NCBI GenBank assembly: GCA_025765595.1
Contig: JAIVFH010000055.1
Coordinates: 124,001-188,000, forward strand
DNA length: 64,000 nt
From: Obelidium mucronatum
Lineage: Eukaryota > Chytridiomycota > Chytridiomycetes > Chytridiales > Chytriomycetaceae
Direction of reading: 5' to 3'
The number at the start of each line of letters is the position of its first letter. Within the stretch, counting starts at the first letter, position 1. Both the position numbers and the translations under genes were made by a program. The notes under the pieces were generated by a model. That model worked only from the letters and a program-made list of their open reading frames with translations, did no database searches and had not been told where the DNA came from. Of the stretch, positions 51,502 through 63,775 are shown one piece after another.

Positions 51502-54500
51502 ATGATGGACCAACTGTTTGAGAAGGCGGCCTCCCTCGGTTCGGAAAACACTCAATACACCCCTAGAGGCGAAAAGAATTAATGGAATGGACTTTTTTGT
51601 GTGTATAAAACAGCATCTGCGGCCACAGAGGCAGGAAAAGGTCTGTCGCAGGACTTTACAATGGGGAACTTGTACGAGACATGTGAAGAACGGATCCAGG
51701 ACATCAAATACTTGCTTGACTCAAAGGTTTTTTTCTGTCTTTGTTTTCGATTCACTGCTGTTTTGTTTTTACAAAACCCCGATAACTTGCTGATCTGTTA
51801 TTGCTTTGCTTGCACAACCTTGCAGTTTGAACAGGAGAAAATCAATGCACTCAAGAGGCTGATTGCGGTATACAAAACACGTACACGCCTGATGTTGAAT
51901 TCAAATGCGCTTTTTTGGTATTGCAGATGATCTCCAAAGGAAAGGATGTTCGTGGCTTCTTTCCAGGTAATCCATCCCATCACTCCAAAAAAAAAAAGCA
52001 TGGACTTAAAATGCAAACAATAAGATGTGGTCAAAAATGTGGCATCAACGTCATTCGAAGTCCGGAAACTCGTATACATTTATCTCTTGCGATACGCTGA
52101 AGAAGAACCCGATCTGTCACTCCTGAGTATCAATACATTCCAAAAGGATTTGACGGACAGGAATCCAATGATTCGAGCGATGGCGTTGCGTGTCATGTCT
52201 AGTATTCGAGGTTTTTTGATTGTCTTTATGTTATTTTATTTTACTTTTTTCTTTTGTTGAATACTCTGCTTTTTTTTGTGTGTGTAGTCCAAATGATTGC
52301 TCCTTTGAGTATGTTACTTTTTTTCCTATTGTATATATCTGTTTTTCCCTGATGTTCCAACTTCTTCAAAGTCATGATGGCGCTCAAAACTGGAAGTAGG
52401 GATATGTCTCCCCATGTTCGAAAAGCTGCCGCAAACGCACTGCCAAAGATTTACAGGTAAAAATACCCTTTGCTCGTTTTATTTTTATTCTATTTTTTTT
52501 TTTTTTTTTGGTTAAATAACCAAAACAAAAAAGTCTGGACCCTGGAATGCAAGAAGACTCCATGGAACTCCTTGAACTATTCATGAACGATGCATCCACA
52601 CTCGTCCTCGGGAGCGCGATTCTAACAATGAATGCAATCTGTCCTGACCGATTCGACTTGATTCATCGCCATTTTCGGAAACTATGCAGTCTGTTGATTG
52701 ATGCGGATGAGTGGGCGCAGATTGAAATTGTGGGAGTGTTGGTGCGATATGCGAGGACGTTTTTCACGGATCCGAATGTTGCTGCAGTTGCTGCTGCACA
52801 GCCGAATAATGGATCTGCGGACGCGGCGGAACAAGATTTCTATTCGAAAAAGCAGCATCAAGATTCAGCAACGATTGTCTCGGCACTTGCGGACTTGGAT
52901 CCTGATCACGCGTTATTGATTCATTCTTGTATTCCTTTACTCCAGAGCCGGAATGCAGCGGTTAGCGAGCAGCATATTCACACAACTTTATTCTTCAGTT
53001 TTTACATCGATTTGCTCATGTCTTTTTATTTTTTATATTTTTTTTGGTGCCAACAGGTTGTTCTCGCCGCATCCCGCCTCTTGATCCACACAGCCCCCAC
53101 CCCACTCCTCAACAAACCAATATCCTCCCTCCTCCGCCTCCTCACACTCACATCCACCGAACACCAATACTACATTCTCCAAAACCTCTTAACCCTCGCG
53201 CACACGCATCCAACCCTTCTCCACCCGCACACACGCCATTTCTACGTCTTCCACGACGACAGCGTGTACATTAAAGACTTGAAGCTTGAGATCCTGGGCG
53301 TTGTGGCGTGGGAAGGGAATGCGTTGGGGATTGTCAAGGAGTTGAAGGATTTGGTGAGGAGTTGGGATAGTGGGGTTGCTGTGAAGGCTGTCAAGTTGAT
53401 GGGGATTATATGTGGAAAAATTGGAAATGGAGGTGGTGGGGATGATGGGGTTGGCGGCGGTGTTGCGGCAGAGTGTTTGGCGTGTTTGATGGGGCTTTTG
53501 GCTAGTGATCAAGGTGAGATGACCGTGTCGTTTGTATTGTGTTGTATACTGCTGACTAAAAATTACTTGATAATTCAAGAAATCATTGTGGCTGAAAGCG
53601 TGATTGTGACGCGTCGACTCTTGCAGCAAACATCAAAACTAACCACAACGTCAGCAAGTGGAACAGCAACGGGAACGAATAAGAACACGAGATTGATTAT
53701 TCTCCTTGCTCGATCTCTTGATGCAATCACAATCCCAATGGCTCGCGCGTCTATTCTCTGGTTGATTGGTCAACACTGTGAAGCTGTCCCAAAGATTGCG
53801 CATGACTCGTTTCGAACAGCAGTCAAAGGATTCTGTGGAGAGAGTTTGATTGTTAAGCTGCAAATATTGACTCTGGGAGCGAAACTTGTTTCAGTGATTC
53901 GAGACACCAACAGTGGAGACGAGAAGGAAAAAAAGGCAAACGCGACTGTTTTGTTGATTTGGGAACATGTTTTGAATTTGGCTAGATATGATGCGAGTTT
54001 CGATGTGAGGGATCGAGCAAGGCTGTTGAAGGGATTAGTGGAAGCAGATCAAGCTGCGGAAGGTGTTGTTGAAAAAGGCTTGTTTACAGGCAAGCTAAAG
54101 AGTGTCTTGTTGACACCAAAGGCGGTACCAGCAATGGATATTGCCCAAAGAGGTAGAGTTAGGGTTCTCCATTTTTTCAACCAACTTACAATCTTGTTTG
54201 AAACAAAGGTCAAAGCAAATTCACTTTGGGAAGTCTGTCGCATTCATTCAATATTGCAGTGAAGGGATACAAACCGCTGCCCGACTGGTCTCCGGTGGTG
54301 AAATGTAAACTGGAGAGAAACATTACCATTGCTCAGGCTACTGCATGGTCTGAGCCGGTGGTGCGATCTGTGTCAAGTACTGCGAGTATGAAGGGACCGC
54401 ATGGCGGAAGTCAAAGTATTCCACCTCGACGGTCATCGAATCAGCTGGCGCAACCGTCAGTAGCTGCCAAAGCCGCAGTGCAAGCACCCACGCGAAGCAA

Positions 54501-54678
54501 GTTTGATGATTTGGCAGCGTTCCTGGATGAATCGAGCAGCGACGAGGAAGGTGAAGTTGAAGTTGAAGTTGAAGTTGAAGAAGACGAAGAGGAGCAAGTG
54601 GAGTATGAATACGAAGAAGAAGAAGACGAAGAAGAAGAGTACGAAGAAGAAGAAGAAGAAGAAGAACACGAAACATGA
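51502..54678 (+). CDS. APL6: AP-3 adaptor complex beta subunit
   Basis: The beta chain of AP-3 directs cargo from the Golgi to the vacuole/lysosome. Eleven exons close in frame: 51502-51538, 51614-51726, 51826-51867, 51927-51966, 52025-52210, 52288-52308, 52372-52456, 52534-52960, 53057-53513, 53580-54152 and 54209-54678 (816 aa). The adaptin trunk is clear: [57 protein letters not shown] and [19 protein letters not shown]. Near the end, [27 protein letters not shown] match the conserved AP-3 beta boundary. The protein finishes in a Ser-rich, then very acidic EEE/YEEE hinge and has no ear domain, as in yeast-type AP-3 beta. Introns are 50-100 bases. Confidence 0.92.
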
Positions 54679-54716
54679 GATTCATTCAATAAACACAAAC
54701 ACCGTCAGCGCCACAA

Positions 54717-55253
54717 TCACGGCCGCCTCGCCCCCGCCCCCGCCCCCACAAACGCGAAAAAAGCCGCCGCGCACGCCACCGCGCCGCCGACGAGCGCAAG
54801 CCCCACAAGCCCGTCGCGGCGCACGCGGGCGTCGATCGCCGCGCGCAGCGCCAGCGTCTGCGCGTTGCGCGGCTCCATCTGCAGCAGAATGTCGGCGAAC
54901 TTGCGCGCTTCGACAAACGAGGCGAGCTTGAAGTGGCCGACTGACAGGTAGAAGAGGCACTCGCGCCGGCGCGCGGGGTTGTCCTTGTAGAGCTCTGGAT
55001 TTAGAGTGCGGGATTAAACAAAAGTGCATTGTCGACTCTTAATAGTCTAGCTACCATGCAGCAGCTGCAGTCCCGCCTCGTGGTCCTTGCGCAGCCCGCT
55101 CTTTACGAGGTTGTACGCATAGTCAAACTTGGTCTGCGGATTCACCTTGCCCGCCGCGACCTGCTTCTTGTATTCAGTTCGGAGAACATTGATTTCTTCT
55201 TGAGACGATGTCGTTTCCAGATCAATCAGGAAGGGCAGCTTTTCATCACTCAT
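54717..55253 (-). CDS. FIS1: Mitochondrial/peroxisomal fission protein Fis1
   Basis: Fis1 is a tail-anchored outer-membrane TPR protein that recruits the fission machinery. Two exons, 55253-55055 and 54994-54717 (158 aa), with a 60-base intron. The N-terminal TPR-like bundle reads TKFDYAYNLVKSGLRKDHEA, then NPARRRECLFYLSVGHFKL and ARKFADILLQMEPRNAQTL, all typical Fis1 landmarks. The C-terminus DGLVGLALVGGAVACAAAFF is the membrane anchor, followed by a short basic tail. Exon 2 is strongly GC-rich (many GCG/CGC codons) unlike exon 1. It is convergent with AP-3 beta, with stops 38 bases apart. Confidence 0.92.
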
Positions 55254-55549
55254 GAGGTGGATCTCTTTTTTTTTGGATAAATTTAAAATGATTCTTTATT
55301 GAAAATCATATTCATACAACAAGCAACGTGGTTGCGTATGATGACGTGGTCGGGAACTTTGATGAATGATCAGTGATGAATGCCTTGGAATGGTTTTGTG
55401 GAAAGAACAAATGATGAAAAATACCGTCTTACTACTATCAAAATAATATTCCAAGAATCCAAGTAGTCCAACTTGAGCATCCTATAATCATGCAAAATTA
55501 ATTGTTTCATGTTTTGAACGCTTTATAAAAACTTTTTTTTCTTTCTTCA

Positions 55550-55900
55550 ATGAATTCACAAGAAGTCTGGTATCGCCTCGTATACCCTGATGGCACCCGA
55601 CTTCCAAACACTGACGATGATTTGATTGAAGTGATTGGCATGAACCAACAGGCAGCACACGCTACCAACATGAAGCATGCCGTATGGCAAAAGAACCGTT
55701 GTATACTGACCGTTGATGCTTCAAATCTCAAAGTATACAAAAACAAGGAATCTTTTGATGCAAAAGTGTCTCTTGCTGTCGCTGCGAGTATAGCTGGCTT
55801 GGGTGTTTCCCACAATGATCCTGTTCTTGTTGTCGTTCCTCAAAGTATGGGCGGCGATTCAAGTTGGGAGCAACGTTTTTCTTTATTGCAAGTGCGATAA
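55550..55900 (+). CDS. Small protein with Crinkler-header-like (ubiquitin-like) domain
   Basis: Single exon, 116 aa, starting MNSQEVWYRLVYPDGTRLPN. The order of DDDLIEVIGMNQ, ILTVDASNLKVYKN and GVSHNDPVLVVVPQ resembles the ubiquitin-like N-terminal header of chytrid and oomycete Crinkler proteins, where an LxVYKN/LxLFLAK motif is followed by a DPVxVxVP strand. No C-terminal effector domain follows before the stop, so it would be a header alone. There is no signal peptide. The assignment is tentative; it might be an unrelated beta-grasp protein. Confidence 0.45.
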   Translation: MNSQEVWYRLVYPDGTRLPNTDDDLIEVIGMNQQAAHATNMKHAVWQKNRCILTVDASNLKVYKNKESFDAKVSLAVAASIAGLGVSHNDPVLVVVPQSMGGDSSWEQRFSLLQVR

Positions 55901-55996
55901 TAAAGTTTCACAACTTCACCTTCTCGAGTGTGTTCCCAAACTGGAAAACAGAATACAAGTGACGAAAAAAAAAAGTGAATAATAATAAAAGTCAAA

Positions 55997-57289
55997 ATGG
56001 GACCAAAGCAACCACCAGCCAAGAAGCAAAAGACGGACGAAGGTTTTGGTCTTGAGTTTGACTAATTTGACAATCTTGCTCTAACTATTGGATCCCATAT
56101 GATTTTTTCAAGATGAAGCAAGGGCAACCATCTTGAAGTGTGTAATCCGTTTCCTCGTTTTGTCCGACTCAACGTTTTTGCGGTCACCCCCCCTTAGATA
56201 CATCATCACACAAAACCGTCCTTACAACTCAACTGATGTATATAATAACCTGCATTCATCGATTGGGAAGACGCTTGTGGGGAAGATCTTGGAAAAGCTT
56301 GCTAAAGACAGTATGAACCCCTTTGCCACACACATTCCAACACAAATAACACGCCATTTTTTTTAAACAATTCTATTCATTCAAGAGGAAATAACAGCGA
56401 AAGCTTTTGGAAAAACGACCATTTACTTCCCGAACCAAGTATGAAAGTTTCAACGTATATACTCCAACGGGCTCTGCTTTATTTATTTTTTTTCTGTTCA
56501 TTGATCAGAATGCCGATGATATCCCAAGTGCCGAGGAAACGCGGGAAATCGATGTTAAAATTGCAAGTTTGAAGGAGGAGGCAAGCGTGTTGAAGGCTGA
56601 GGTTACCAAAATTTGCTTCATGATCTGTCTTGAATTCACCCCTCTAACGCTCTCTTCATTTTTCTTCTTCTGCATTCTCTTTCTTTGCTGGTGATGGTGA
56701 AAAGAATACAGCAAATGAAAAGAGTAAGTGTTTTTGTTTATTGATTTCCCACTCTCTATCTTGTAACATGCGTGGCCTCGCGACCCTTTCCATAAAAAAA
56801 AAACAGTTCTCAACTCATTAAAGAATACCGAGAAAACATGCGACTTGGAAAAGACTTTGGCGAGCCTGAATGAAGAGGTGGCGTTTCGAAAAAAAGAATA
56901 ACTTCGAGGAACTTACGTTTTTTTTTTCATCCTTCTTCTCATTTTATAAGAATGAAAAGCTGGAAACGAGACTCCAAGGAATCCGTAATGGAACGCGAAA
57001 ATTGACTGTTGAAGATAAGAAGAGGGCGGATGCAAAGCTGGAAGCGAATCGGAAACAGTGGAGAATAAGGAAGCAGTGGTTCAAAGAATCATGGGCCCAG
57101 ATCTCAGAGAATTTGCCGCCAAAGAAAGTGAAGGAGGTGTTGGTTCGTATTTCTTCTTTGCTTTTAATTGTTTTTATTCCACAATGATGCTAACAAGCCT
57201 CGTGAAAAAAATAGGAGGATCTTTGTGTAGAAACGGATGAGCTTGCAAATGTGTGTTATGAAACTCAGCTGACGGAGCTGATGAATTGA
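55997..57289 (+). CDS. HOP2: Meiotic homologous-pairing protein Hop2 (PSMC3IP/TBPIP)
   Basis: Hop2, with Mnd1, stimulates Dmc1/Rad51 strand exchange in meiosis. Nine exons fit exactly: 55997-56042, 56113-56137, 56198-56310, 56386-56438, 56509-56601, 56705-56723, 56807-56877, 56951-57136 and 57215-57289 (226 aa). The N-terminal winged helix reads YIITQNRPYNSTDVYNNLHS, IGKTLVGKILEKLAKD and AFGKTTIYFPNQNADDIPSA. A coiled coil follows (VKIASLKEEASVLKAE, LEKTLASLNEENEKLETRL). The conserved end is RKQWRIRKQWFKESWAQI and LCVETDELANV. Introns are short. Its presence implies a meiotic, sexual cycle. Confidence 0.9.
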
Positions 57290-57406
57290 ATGTGGTTGTT
57301 TTGAATTTGTTTTGCTTTCTTTCGTTGGAATTTCAGCTCATAGTTCCGAGTAAAAAAAAAAGAGGATAAGAAGATTCTGTAACTGTATAGTATTTTCCTT
57401 TCTTAT

Positions 57407-58657
57407 TTATTGAATTGAGGCTCCTGACCCATTGAACAAGACATTCTTCAGGACTTGAGCCATCATTCCGTGAAGACTTTCCACTCCAATCTTGCAACCA
57501 TCTTTACTAACCTTCGCCAACTCTCCTGCTGAAGCGCCACTATCTTGCTTCTTTTTTCTGTCTCCAGCCAGGGGACCCATTCCGCCAACACCACCAGTTC
57601 TACTAATCGCAACATCTGCTTGCTCAATCTTTTCCGCCAAATCATTGATCTGCCTCGCATTATACTCCCGATTCATCAAGATAGGATTCGCACTCAACGT
57701 GGCAACCCAATACTTATTCCACAACAACTCCAACACACTCTTATCCAACCCACTCATGAAATAATCCACCTCCAATTCATAATACCTGCTCGCATGGACC
57801 CCAAAATCCTCAATTTTACTCAACGGGATATTTTGGTATTCACTCGCAGGCGCGTCGGGTGGGGTGTATGATTCCGGGTAAGTTCTAAAGGCGCCGATGG
57901 ATACTTTTCCAGCCGCGATGGTGCGGTTCGGGTCAATCACGACGGCGCAGAAGGGTTCTTGGAATTGTTGGTTCAGCATTTGGGTGGATACGTCGATTCC
58001 AGAGAGCCAGCATCCGTATCCTGGGTGTGAGTGGTACCAGCCGAGAACGTTTTCGAGACGGCCAACCTTTTTTTTTTCGTGTGTGTGTGTTTGTGTGTGC
58101 GGGTGTGAGTGGACTAGTTTTCGTACAAGGAATCCTCCCCCCTATTCCCTCCAAAAAAATCCGTACCTCTTTGCCCTTAATAACGTAATCCACCATGTAT
58201 TCGTATCCTTCTTGAGCCGCATTCACTCGAGTTTCAGTTCCTTCAACAGGAAGGGCAAAAGCGTCGAGAACAATCATTGTATCGCCAATAACTTTTCCTT
58301 GCATAAGCCCCATGACTTCGATTTCACCTCCAGAGCGAGCATGCATGACCTGAAACGCAGAGTTGGATGTAAGCTATGTTTTCAGTAATCCAAGTGGCTG
58401 CCACCCACCACCAACTCACCATCTTGACAAGCGCAACGGCTGATACTCTTACTTTCTTGAAATGGTTTGGATCCTTTTGCCAGGGTTTCTCTTTCATGAT
58501 CGCCTGTTGCTGAGCATTGTCGTAGTGGAAGATTGCGTCGAGTTCTTGGATTTCATTGTTGAGCGCGAAAGTCTGATTCGTAGGAGGCCATTCATTAAAA
58601 TTTCAATCAATAGGTGTAAAATAGAAGGGGTACCTTGAAGGCGTCTTGCACTTGCAT
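57407..58657 (-). CDS. CSN5: COP9 signalosome catalytic subunit CSN5 (JAB1)
   Basis: CSN5 is the JAMM metalloprotease that removes Nedd8 from cullins and so cycles SCF ligases, potentially including the F-box proteins here. Four exons: 58657-58634, 58572-58420, 58349-58167 and 58066-57407 (339 aa). [20 protein letters not shown] and [20 protein letters not shown] lead into [10 protein letters not shown], which holds the catalytic Glu. The zinc motif is complete: [28 protein letters not shown] and [20 protein letters not shown] sequence (here [18 protein letters not shown]) are also conserved. The intron before GRLENVLGW carries a T- and GT-rich tract. No damage seen. Confidence 0.94.
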
Positions 58658-58714
58658 TTATTGTGTTTTTTTTTTAATTTATTTTAATTCAATTTAATTT
58701 CATTCAAAAATAAG

Positions 58715-59504
58715 ATGGCAACTGGTGAGTTTTTTACTTCTTTTTAAGCTTCTCGCGTTCAATTTGGATGTGTTGCAATGATATCTGGGGTTTCGAATCC
58801 CTTTCTATGTGATTGGTTGGTTGTCGGTTGGCCTCCCTTGCAACAAGAGAACCCAGCAGTGCCTTCCACATCCCTCCCCACCAATCTAATACTTTTTTTT
58901 TTCAAAGTTCCACGCAACTTTCGTCTTTTGGAAGAGCTCGAAAAGGGAGAAAAGGGAATTGGCGATGGCACTATTTCGTATGGACTCTCAGATGGTGATG
59001 ATTTGCTCATGACAAACTGGCACGGAACAATCATCGGTCCTGGAAACGTAACATATTTTTTTTTGTCTTCTACTGTTTTTTTTTAATGATTTAAGTGGGT
59101 TACTGTGTTTACTAGACTGTCCACGAAAACCGCATCTATTCATTGCGCATTGTTTGTGGAAACGATTACCCCGAAAAGGCGCCACAAGTTTCATTTGCAA
59201 GCAAAGTCAACATGAGTGGTGTGAATCAGACGAATGGAAAAGTGGGTTGACAAAGATGAACAAGCTTGTACGGGATTTTGCTTACCGTAAAACAAAAACG
59301 CGCAGGTCGAAAAGCTCCCATCTTTGGATTCTTGGAAACGTTCAAACACAATTGAGACGGTTTTGGCTGAGCTGAGAAGGTTTGGAATGACTTGTGGAGA
59401 TTTTGTAGGGTGGGCGTGTCTGATGGTCTTTGATGAAACTTAGGGAAATGGGATCTCCAGCAAACCGAAAGCTTCCGCAACCAGCCGAAGGAAGCACTTT
59501 CTGA
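58715..59504 (+). CDS. MMS2: Ubiqu­itin E2 variant Mms2/UEV1
   Basis: Mms2 is the catalytically inactive E2 variant that pairs with Ubc13 for K63-linked chains. Five exons: 58715-58724, 58908-59047, 59116-59241, 59306-59379 and 59444-59504 (136 aa). [20 protein letters not shown] and [20 protein letters not shown] match the UEV N-terminus. [20 protein letters not shown], then [19 protein letters not shown] take the place of the E2 active site, with no Cys. [20 protein letters not shown] closes it. The first exon encodes only three full codons. Ubc13 lies 9 kb upstream on the opposite strand. Confidence 0.93.
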
Positions 59505-59604
59505 ATGCAATAGTTGAATATTAAAAAAAGAAGAATAAATACATCCAGATGAGTCAGTCTTCGAAAAGTAAAAACAAATATTATTTATAATAACCGTAGA
59601 AAAC

Positions 59605-62600
59605 ATGACCTCTCCCACCACACCATCTTCCACTTCGTCGCAAACTCCGTCCATTGAACAGCCGCGCCTTCTTCTGGTGTCGAATCGTCTTCCGATAACA
59701 GTGAAGCAAAGGCCGAACGGCTCTTTTGAATATGCGCGTTCATCGGGTGGTCTAGTGAGCGCCTTAAGTGGACTCTCCAAGGATACAAAGTATGAATGGA
59801 TCGGTTGGCCAGGTTTGCTATCGCTTGAGCCGTGTAGACCAACTGCCAACTAACATTCCTTGTTCAAAGGCCAGTCTATCCCACCACAGCTCCAGCAACA
59901 AGTTTCTTCTGATCTCCACTCTCTCTACTCCGCAATACCCGTATTTCTCAGCGACCAAACAGCTGCAGCCCATTACACGGGTTTCTGTAACGGGATCCTA
60001 TGGCCTCTGTTCCACTACCACCCAAACGAACTCTCATTCAACAAACAACACTGGGACGAATACAACAATGCAAACCTCCTCTTTGCGCAAACAATCGCAT
60101 CTCACGTGAAACCGCATGATATTATCTGGATCCATGATTTCCACCTCTTGGTTCTTCCGAAACTGTTGAAGGCGCTTCTAAGTGATGAATTGAAGGAGAC
60201 TGTCAAGATTGGATTTTTTTTACATACTCCGTTTCCTTCTAGTGAAGTGTATCGGATTTTACCAGTGAGAAAGAGTTTGTTGATGGGTGTTTTGGAAGCG
60301 GATTGTGTGGGGTTCCAGACTTATGATTACGCGAGGCATTTTATGAGTAGCTGTGCGAGGTGAGAAGGTTTTGGTGTTATTTTCCGCTGCCGATTTAAAA
60401 TGTATGATCGGTAATTAACGTTGTTGTTCTCCTGTAGAATCTTGGGATTGCACTGTTTCCCTGATGGAATCGAATTTGAAGGCCGGAAAGTCAAAGTAGG
60501 AACTTACCCGATCGGTATTGAGCCTGAAAAGTTTACAAAGGTGGAGTCAATGAGTGTTATTATTTTTTTTACATGTACTCACTGGTGGGTTTATTCAGGC
60601 AATTCAAACAACTTCAGTTCAACTTCAAATCGCTCGACTCCGTGAACGTTTCAAAGGCGTTAAGATCATGGTTGGAATAGATCGGCTTGATTACATCAAG
60701 GCGTTGCCACAAAAGATTCACGCCTTCAGCCACCTCCTCCACACGCATCCTGAGCTCCAAGGAAAAGTTGTATTTATTCAGATTGCTGTCCCCTCTCGTG
60801 AAGATGTTCTTGAATACCAAAATCTGGACCGCGTTGTTAATGGGTTGGTGGGAAAAGTAAATGGCCGATTTGGGACAGTGGAATTTGTACCGATTCATTA
60901 TGTGCATAAGAGCGTTGGGTTTGATGAGTTGGTTAGTTTGTATGCTGTTGTGGATGTTTGCGTGGTATGGATTCCTGTTATTTTTATTTTTAAGGTTTGT
61001 TGAAATATTCGTACATTAGGTTTCAAGCACAAGAGATGGGATGAACCTGGTTAGTTATGAGTTCATTGCTTCTCAGCAAGGACAACACGGGGTTCTCGTT
61101 TTGAGCGAGTTTGCAGGTGCTGCTCAGTCATTGAATGGTAGGGTATTGCTGTCTATGGTCGCGCCACGTGGCTGAATAATTCTCATAGGTGCTATCATCA
61201 TCAATCCATGGAACACGGAAGAGATGGCGGAAGCCATGTATGATGCGCTCACCATGCCAGCAAAACAAAAGGAATCCAACTACGAAAAGCTCAATCGCTA
61301 TGTGACCAAATATACCGCCGCGAGATGGGGAACTACTTTTGTCAACGAGCTTATGTCTCTGCCTAATTCTTTCGATGGAACGCGTCTGGTCAAGTTAACT
61401 CCAGAGCTCGCCGTGGATAAGTTTCTGGCTTCCAGAAAGAAGCGGGTGAGGAGTAACACAAAGCTGTATAGGCGTAAAGATAATTAATCATAACTCTTTG
61501 GCAGGTTTTTTTCATTGATTATGATGGAACATTGAAGTCGAATCACAGTCTTCCAGAATTTTCAAATCCTTCAAAGAAGATACGCGAACTTGTGAAAAGA
61601 TTGGCCAACTTGCCAGATGTCTACGTGTATATATTTTCTGGACGGTCGCGTAACTACCTGGATGCTTGGTTTGGTGATCTTGGGGTTGGCCTTTCAGCAG
61701 AGCACGGCTGCTTTTACCGCCACCCACCCAACAAGTTTGACGATAGTTTAATTGAAGCACTTGAAACTGACACCGCAGCTCCTATGAGCCCTGTTTACAG
61801 CAGTAGCCCTCAAACGTTCTCGTCTCTCAATGGTCTCTCCAGCTCCCACATCCAAAGCCTTGGAGAAACCATGATTTCTCCTCGACCATTGAAAAGCTTG
61901 ACTTCTCTTGTCACCAGCCCAATTCCTTACTCCCCACTCATGCGGCACATTAGCCCCTTTAAATCCGCTTCCTATCACGGAAACGGCACAACAACCCCAT
62001 CGCCTAGACTCGGTAGCATTGGAAGCGGAGTCAGTGGAGTTTTGAAGCCCCCACGCCGAATGCAGCATGGATGGCTCTCCCTCGTGGACGATCAAACGGA
62101 CGCATCCAACTCGTGGTGCTCAGAAATTCTCCCCCTATTTCAATACTACACCGAACGCACGCCCGGCTCGTTTGTGGAAGAGAAGGAAATCAACTTGACC
62201 TGGCATTATCGAAACGCTGATCCCGAGTTTGGAATGTGGCAAGCGGCTGAACTCCATGTGAACTTGGAGCAGATTTTAAATCACTTGGCTGTGAGTGTGA
62301 TTCTGGGAAATAAGACTGTCGAAGTGAGGCCGAGTATGGTTGACAAGGCCAGTGCTGCAAGAAGTGTGGTTCATGATTTGGGTGCAGTTGGGGAGAGTGT
62401 GGACTTCTTTTGTTGTATAGGAGATGGAAAGACGGATGAAGTTGTGTTTCAATATCTGAATGACGGGTTTGGGGTAGATGACGGTGGTGGCCAAGGAGTT
62501 ATTACTTGTACAGTTGGAAGAAAGCAGACAGAGGCGAGATACTTTTTGGATGGCGTCAAAGGAGTGGAGTTATTTCTGAATGAGTTTTGTAGCGTGTGTG

Positions 62601-62695
62601 AGAGCATGACTCGTAGCGGGGCTGCATCTGGAAGTCGTCGCAATAGTCGGACAGGTATGGGCATCGGATTGGGAGTTGCTGTGGATGTTGAATAA
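59605..62695 (+). CDS. TPS: Trehalose-6-phosphate synthase/phosphatase (GT20-HAD fusion)
   Basis: This protein makes trehalose 6-phosphate from UDP-glucose and glucose 6-phosphate and may dephosphorylate it. Seven exons close in frame: 59605-59812, 59870-60359, 60438-60540, 60599-60964, 61020-61137, 61189-61445 and 61505-62695 (910 aa). The synthase domain shows [68 protein letters not shown] and [13 protein letters not shown], so the active site looks intact. The phosphatase domain has the HAD motif [11 protein letters not shown] (DxDGT), FSGRSR and [11 protein letters not shown] Ser/Pro-rich insertion of about 110 residues (61750-62090) interrupts it. Both domains appear functional. Trehalose protects spores and resting stages. 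Confidence 0.92.
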
Positions 62696-62800
62696 GGGAG
62701 TTTTCAATAGTGTATATAACTGGCAATATTTCATTATTCTCTTGTTTGTTCTTGATTGGCGTTCAAAAGAGGAGTTCATATTTATGCTGCAACAAGAAAG

Positions 62801-63746
62801 ATGTCGAAATCCTTAACAAAACCGTGGCTTAAAAAAAGGCTCGTTTGGGCGATTGAACAAACGAGCAAAGCCAGAAACACTAAAGACGGCAGCGATGCGA
62901 TGCTTGACGACATTGAAACGAAGGGCGGGAGAGTGCAGATTTGCGAGGTTCGTCTTTGAGGCCAGCCCATTGCTGCTTATTGCTTTTCTCATTATTCTTG
63001 GCTTTAGTTTCGCAAATCAGAAGATTCTCACATTCGCGCAGTTGTTTCGGACGGTCGCTTCCATATCAATGCTGTCTTCACCGCCGAAGCAGTTGCAGCC
63101 ATGCGGCAGTTCAGTTTCAAAAAGGACAGCTTGAATGTGGATTGTCTTACCTTTTTCTTGTAGGAGCTCGTTCTGCGAGAACCTGCGTAAAAATCTGGGT
63201 TGCGTTGTGACTATCAAAAGGTGCCGCTTTCGACATTCTGGATCAATCAAGAATCCATTTTACTACATAGTGGCTGATGAAATGAATTATATTGGTGGAG
63301 AAGGCAATGCCGTTATTGGGAATCCTGTTGCTCTTAATTCCGATGAAGATTTCTGCTTGTTGGTAGAATCTGCTACTCTTCCCGAAACTGAAAAAGATGC
63401 AGATGATTCGCATCAAGATCGTCAAAATGAACAGGCTGGGACGCGAAAGCGGCGCCAGGGTAATTTTTAATTCATACATGTACAACTGGTTGAACATATT
63501 TCAGGTCCATCCAAAAAATCGCCTCAACTGGTTGTGCGAAATGAGCCTTCGAAAAAGCGTTACCGGAATGCAAGCGCATTCGAACCTTTTGAATCCAAGT
63601 CTTGCGCCTCAAACGATAATTATGATACTGGTGAATCAGCTTCAACAACCAAGCGCAAAAAACGGAATAGTCTCGACGATGAAATCGATGCCTCGCCCGT
63701 TATCTATCAGAGAAAAAGTCGCCACTTTGGTTGGGGAGTTGAGTGA
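62801..63746 (+). CDS. TPP1/ACD-like OB-fold protein (possible shelterin subunit)
   Basis: Four exons close in frame: 62801-62947, 63008-63108, 63164-63459 and 63505-63746 (261 aa), with introns of 45-60 bases. The N-terminus SKSLTKPWLKKRLVWAIEQ, then RVQICE, HIRAVVSDGRFHINAVFTAE and EAVAAMRQ, then LGCVVTIKRCRFR and PFYYIVADEMNYIG follow the strand order of the TPP1/ACD telomere OB fold, notably VSDG...VFTAEA. A basic, Ser-rich tail follows. TPP1 recruits telomerase and bridges Pot1 in shelterin. The match is by motif order only, as the family diverges fast. An alternative last exon is described separately; if used, the stop at 63746 would be spliced out. Confidence 0.55.
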
Positions 63747-63775
63747 CCTTATCTTGATTTGTGAGTTTCTTTCTC

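Noticed and set aside
54338..54698. Ser/Phe/Leu-rich frames opposite the AP-3 beta acidic hinge
   Set aside because: Shadows of GAA-repeat coding sequence.
57880..57890. GGGGTGTA inside CSN5 as another element end
   Set aside because: It lies inside a conserved coding exon with no partner end.
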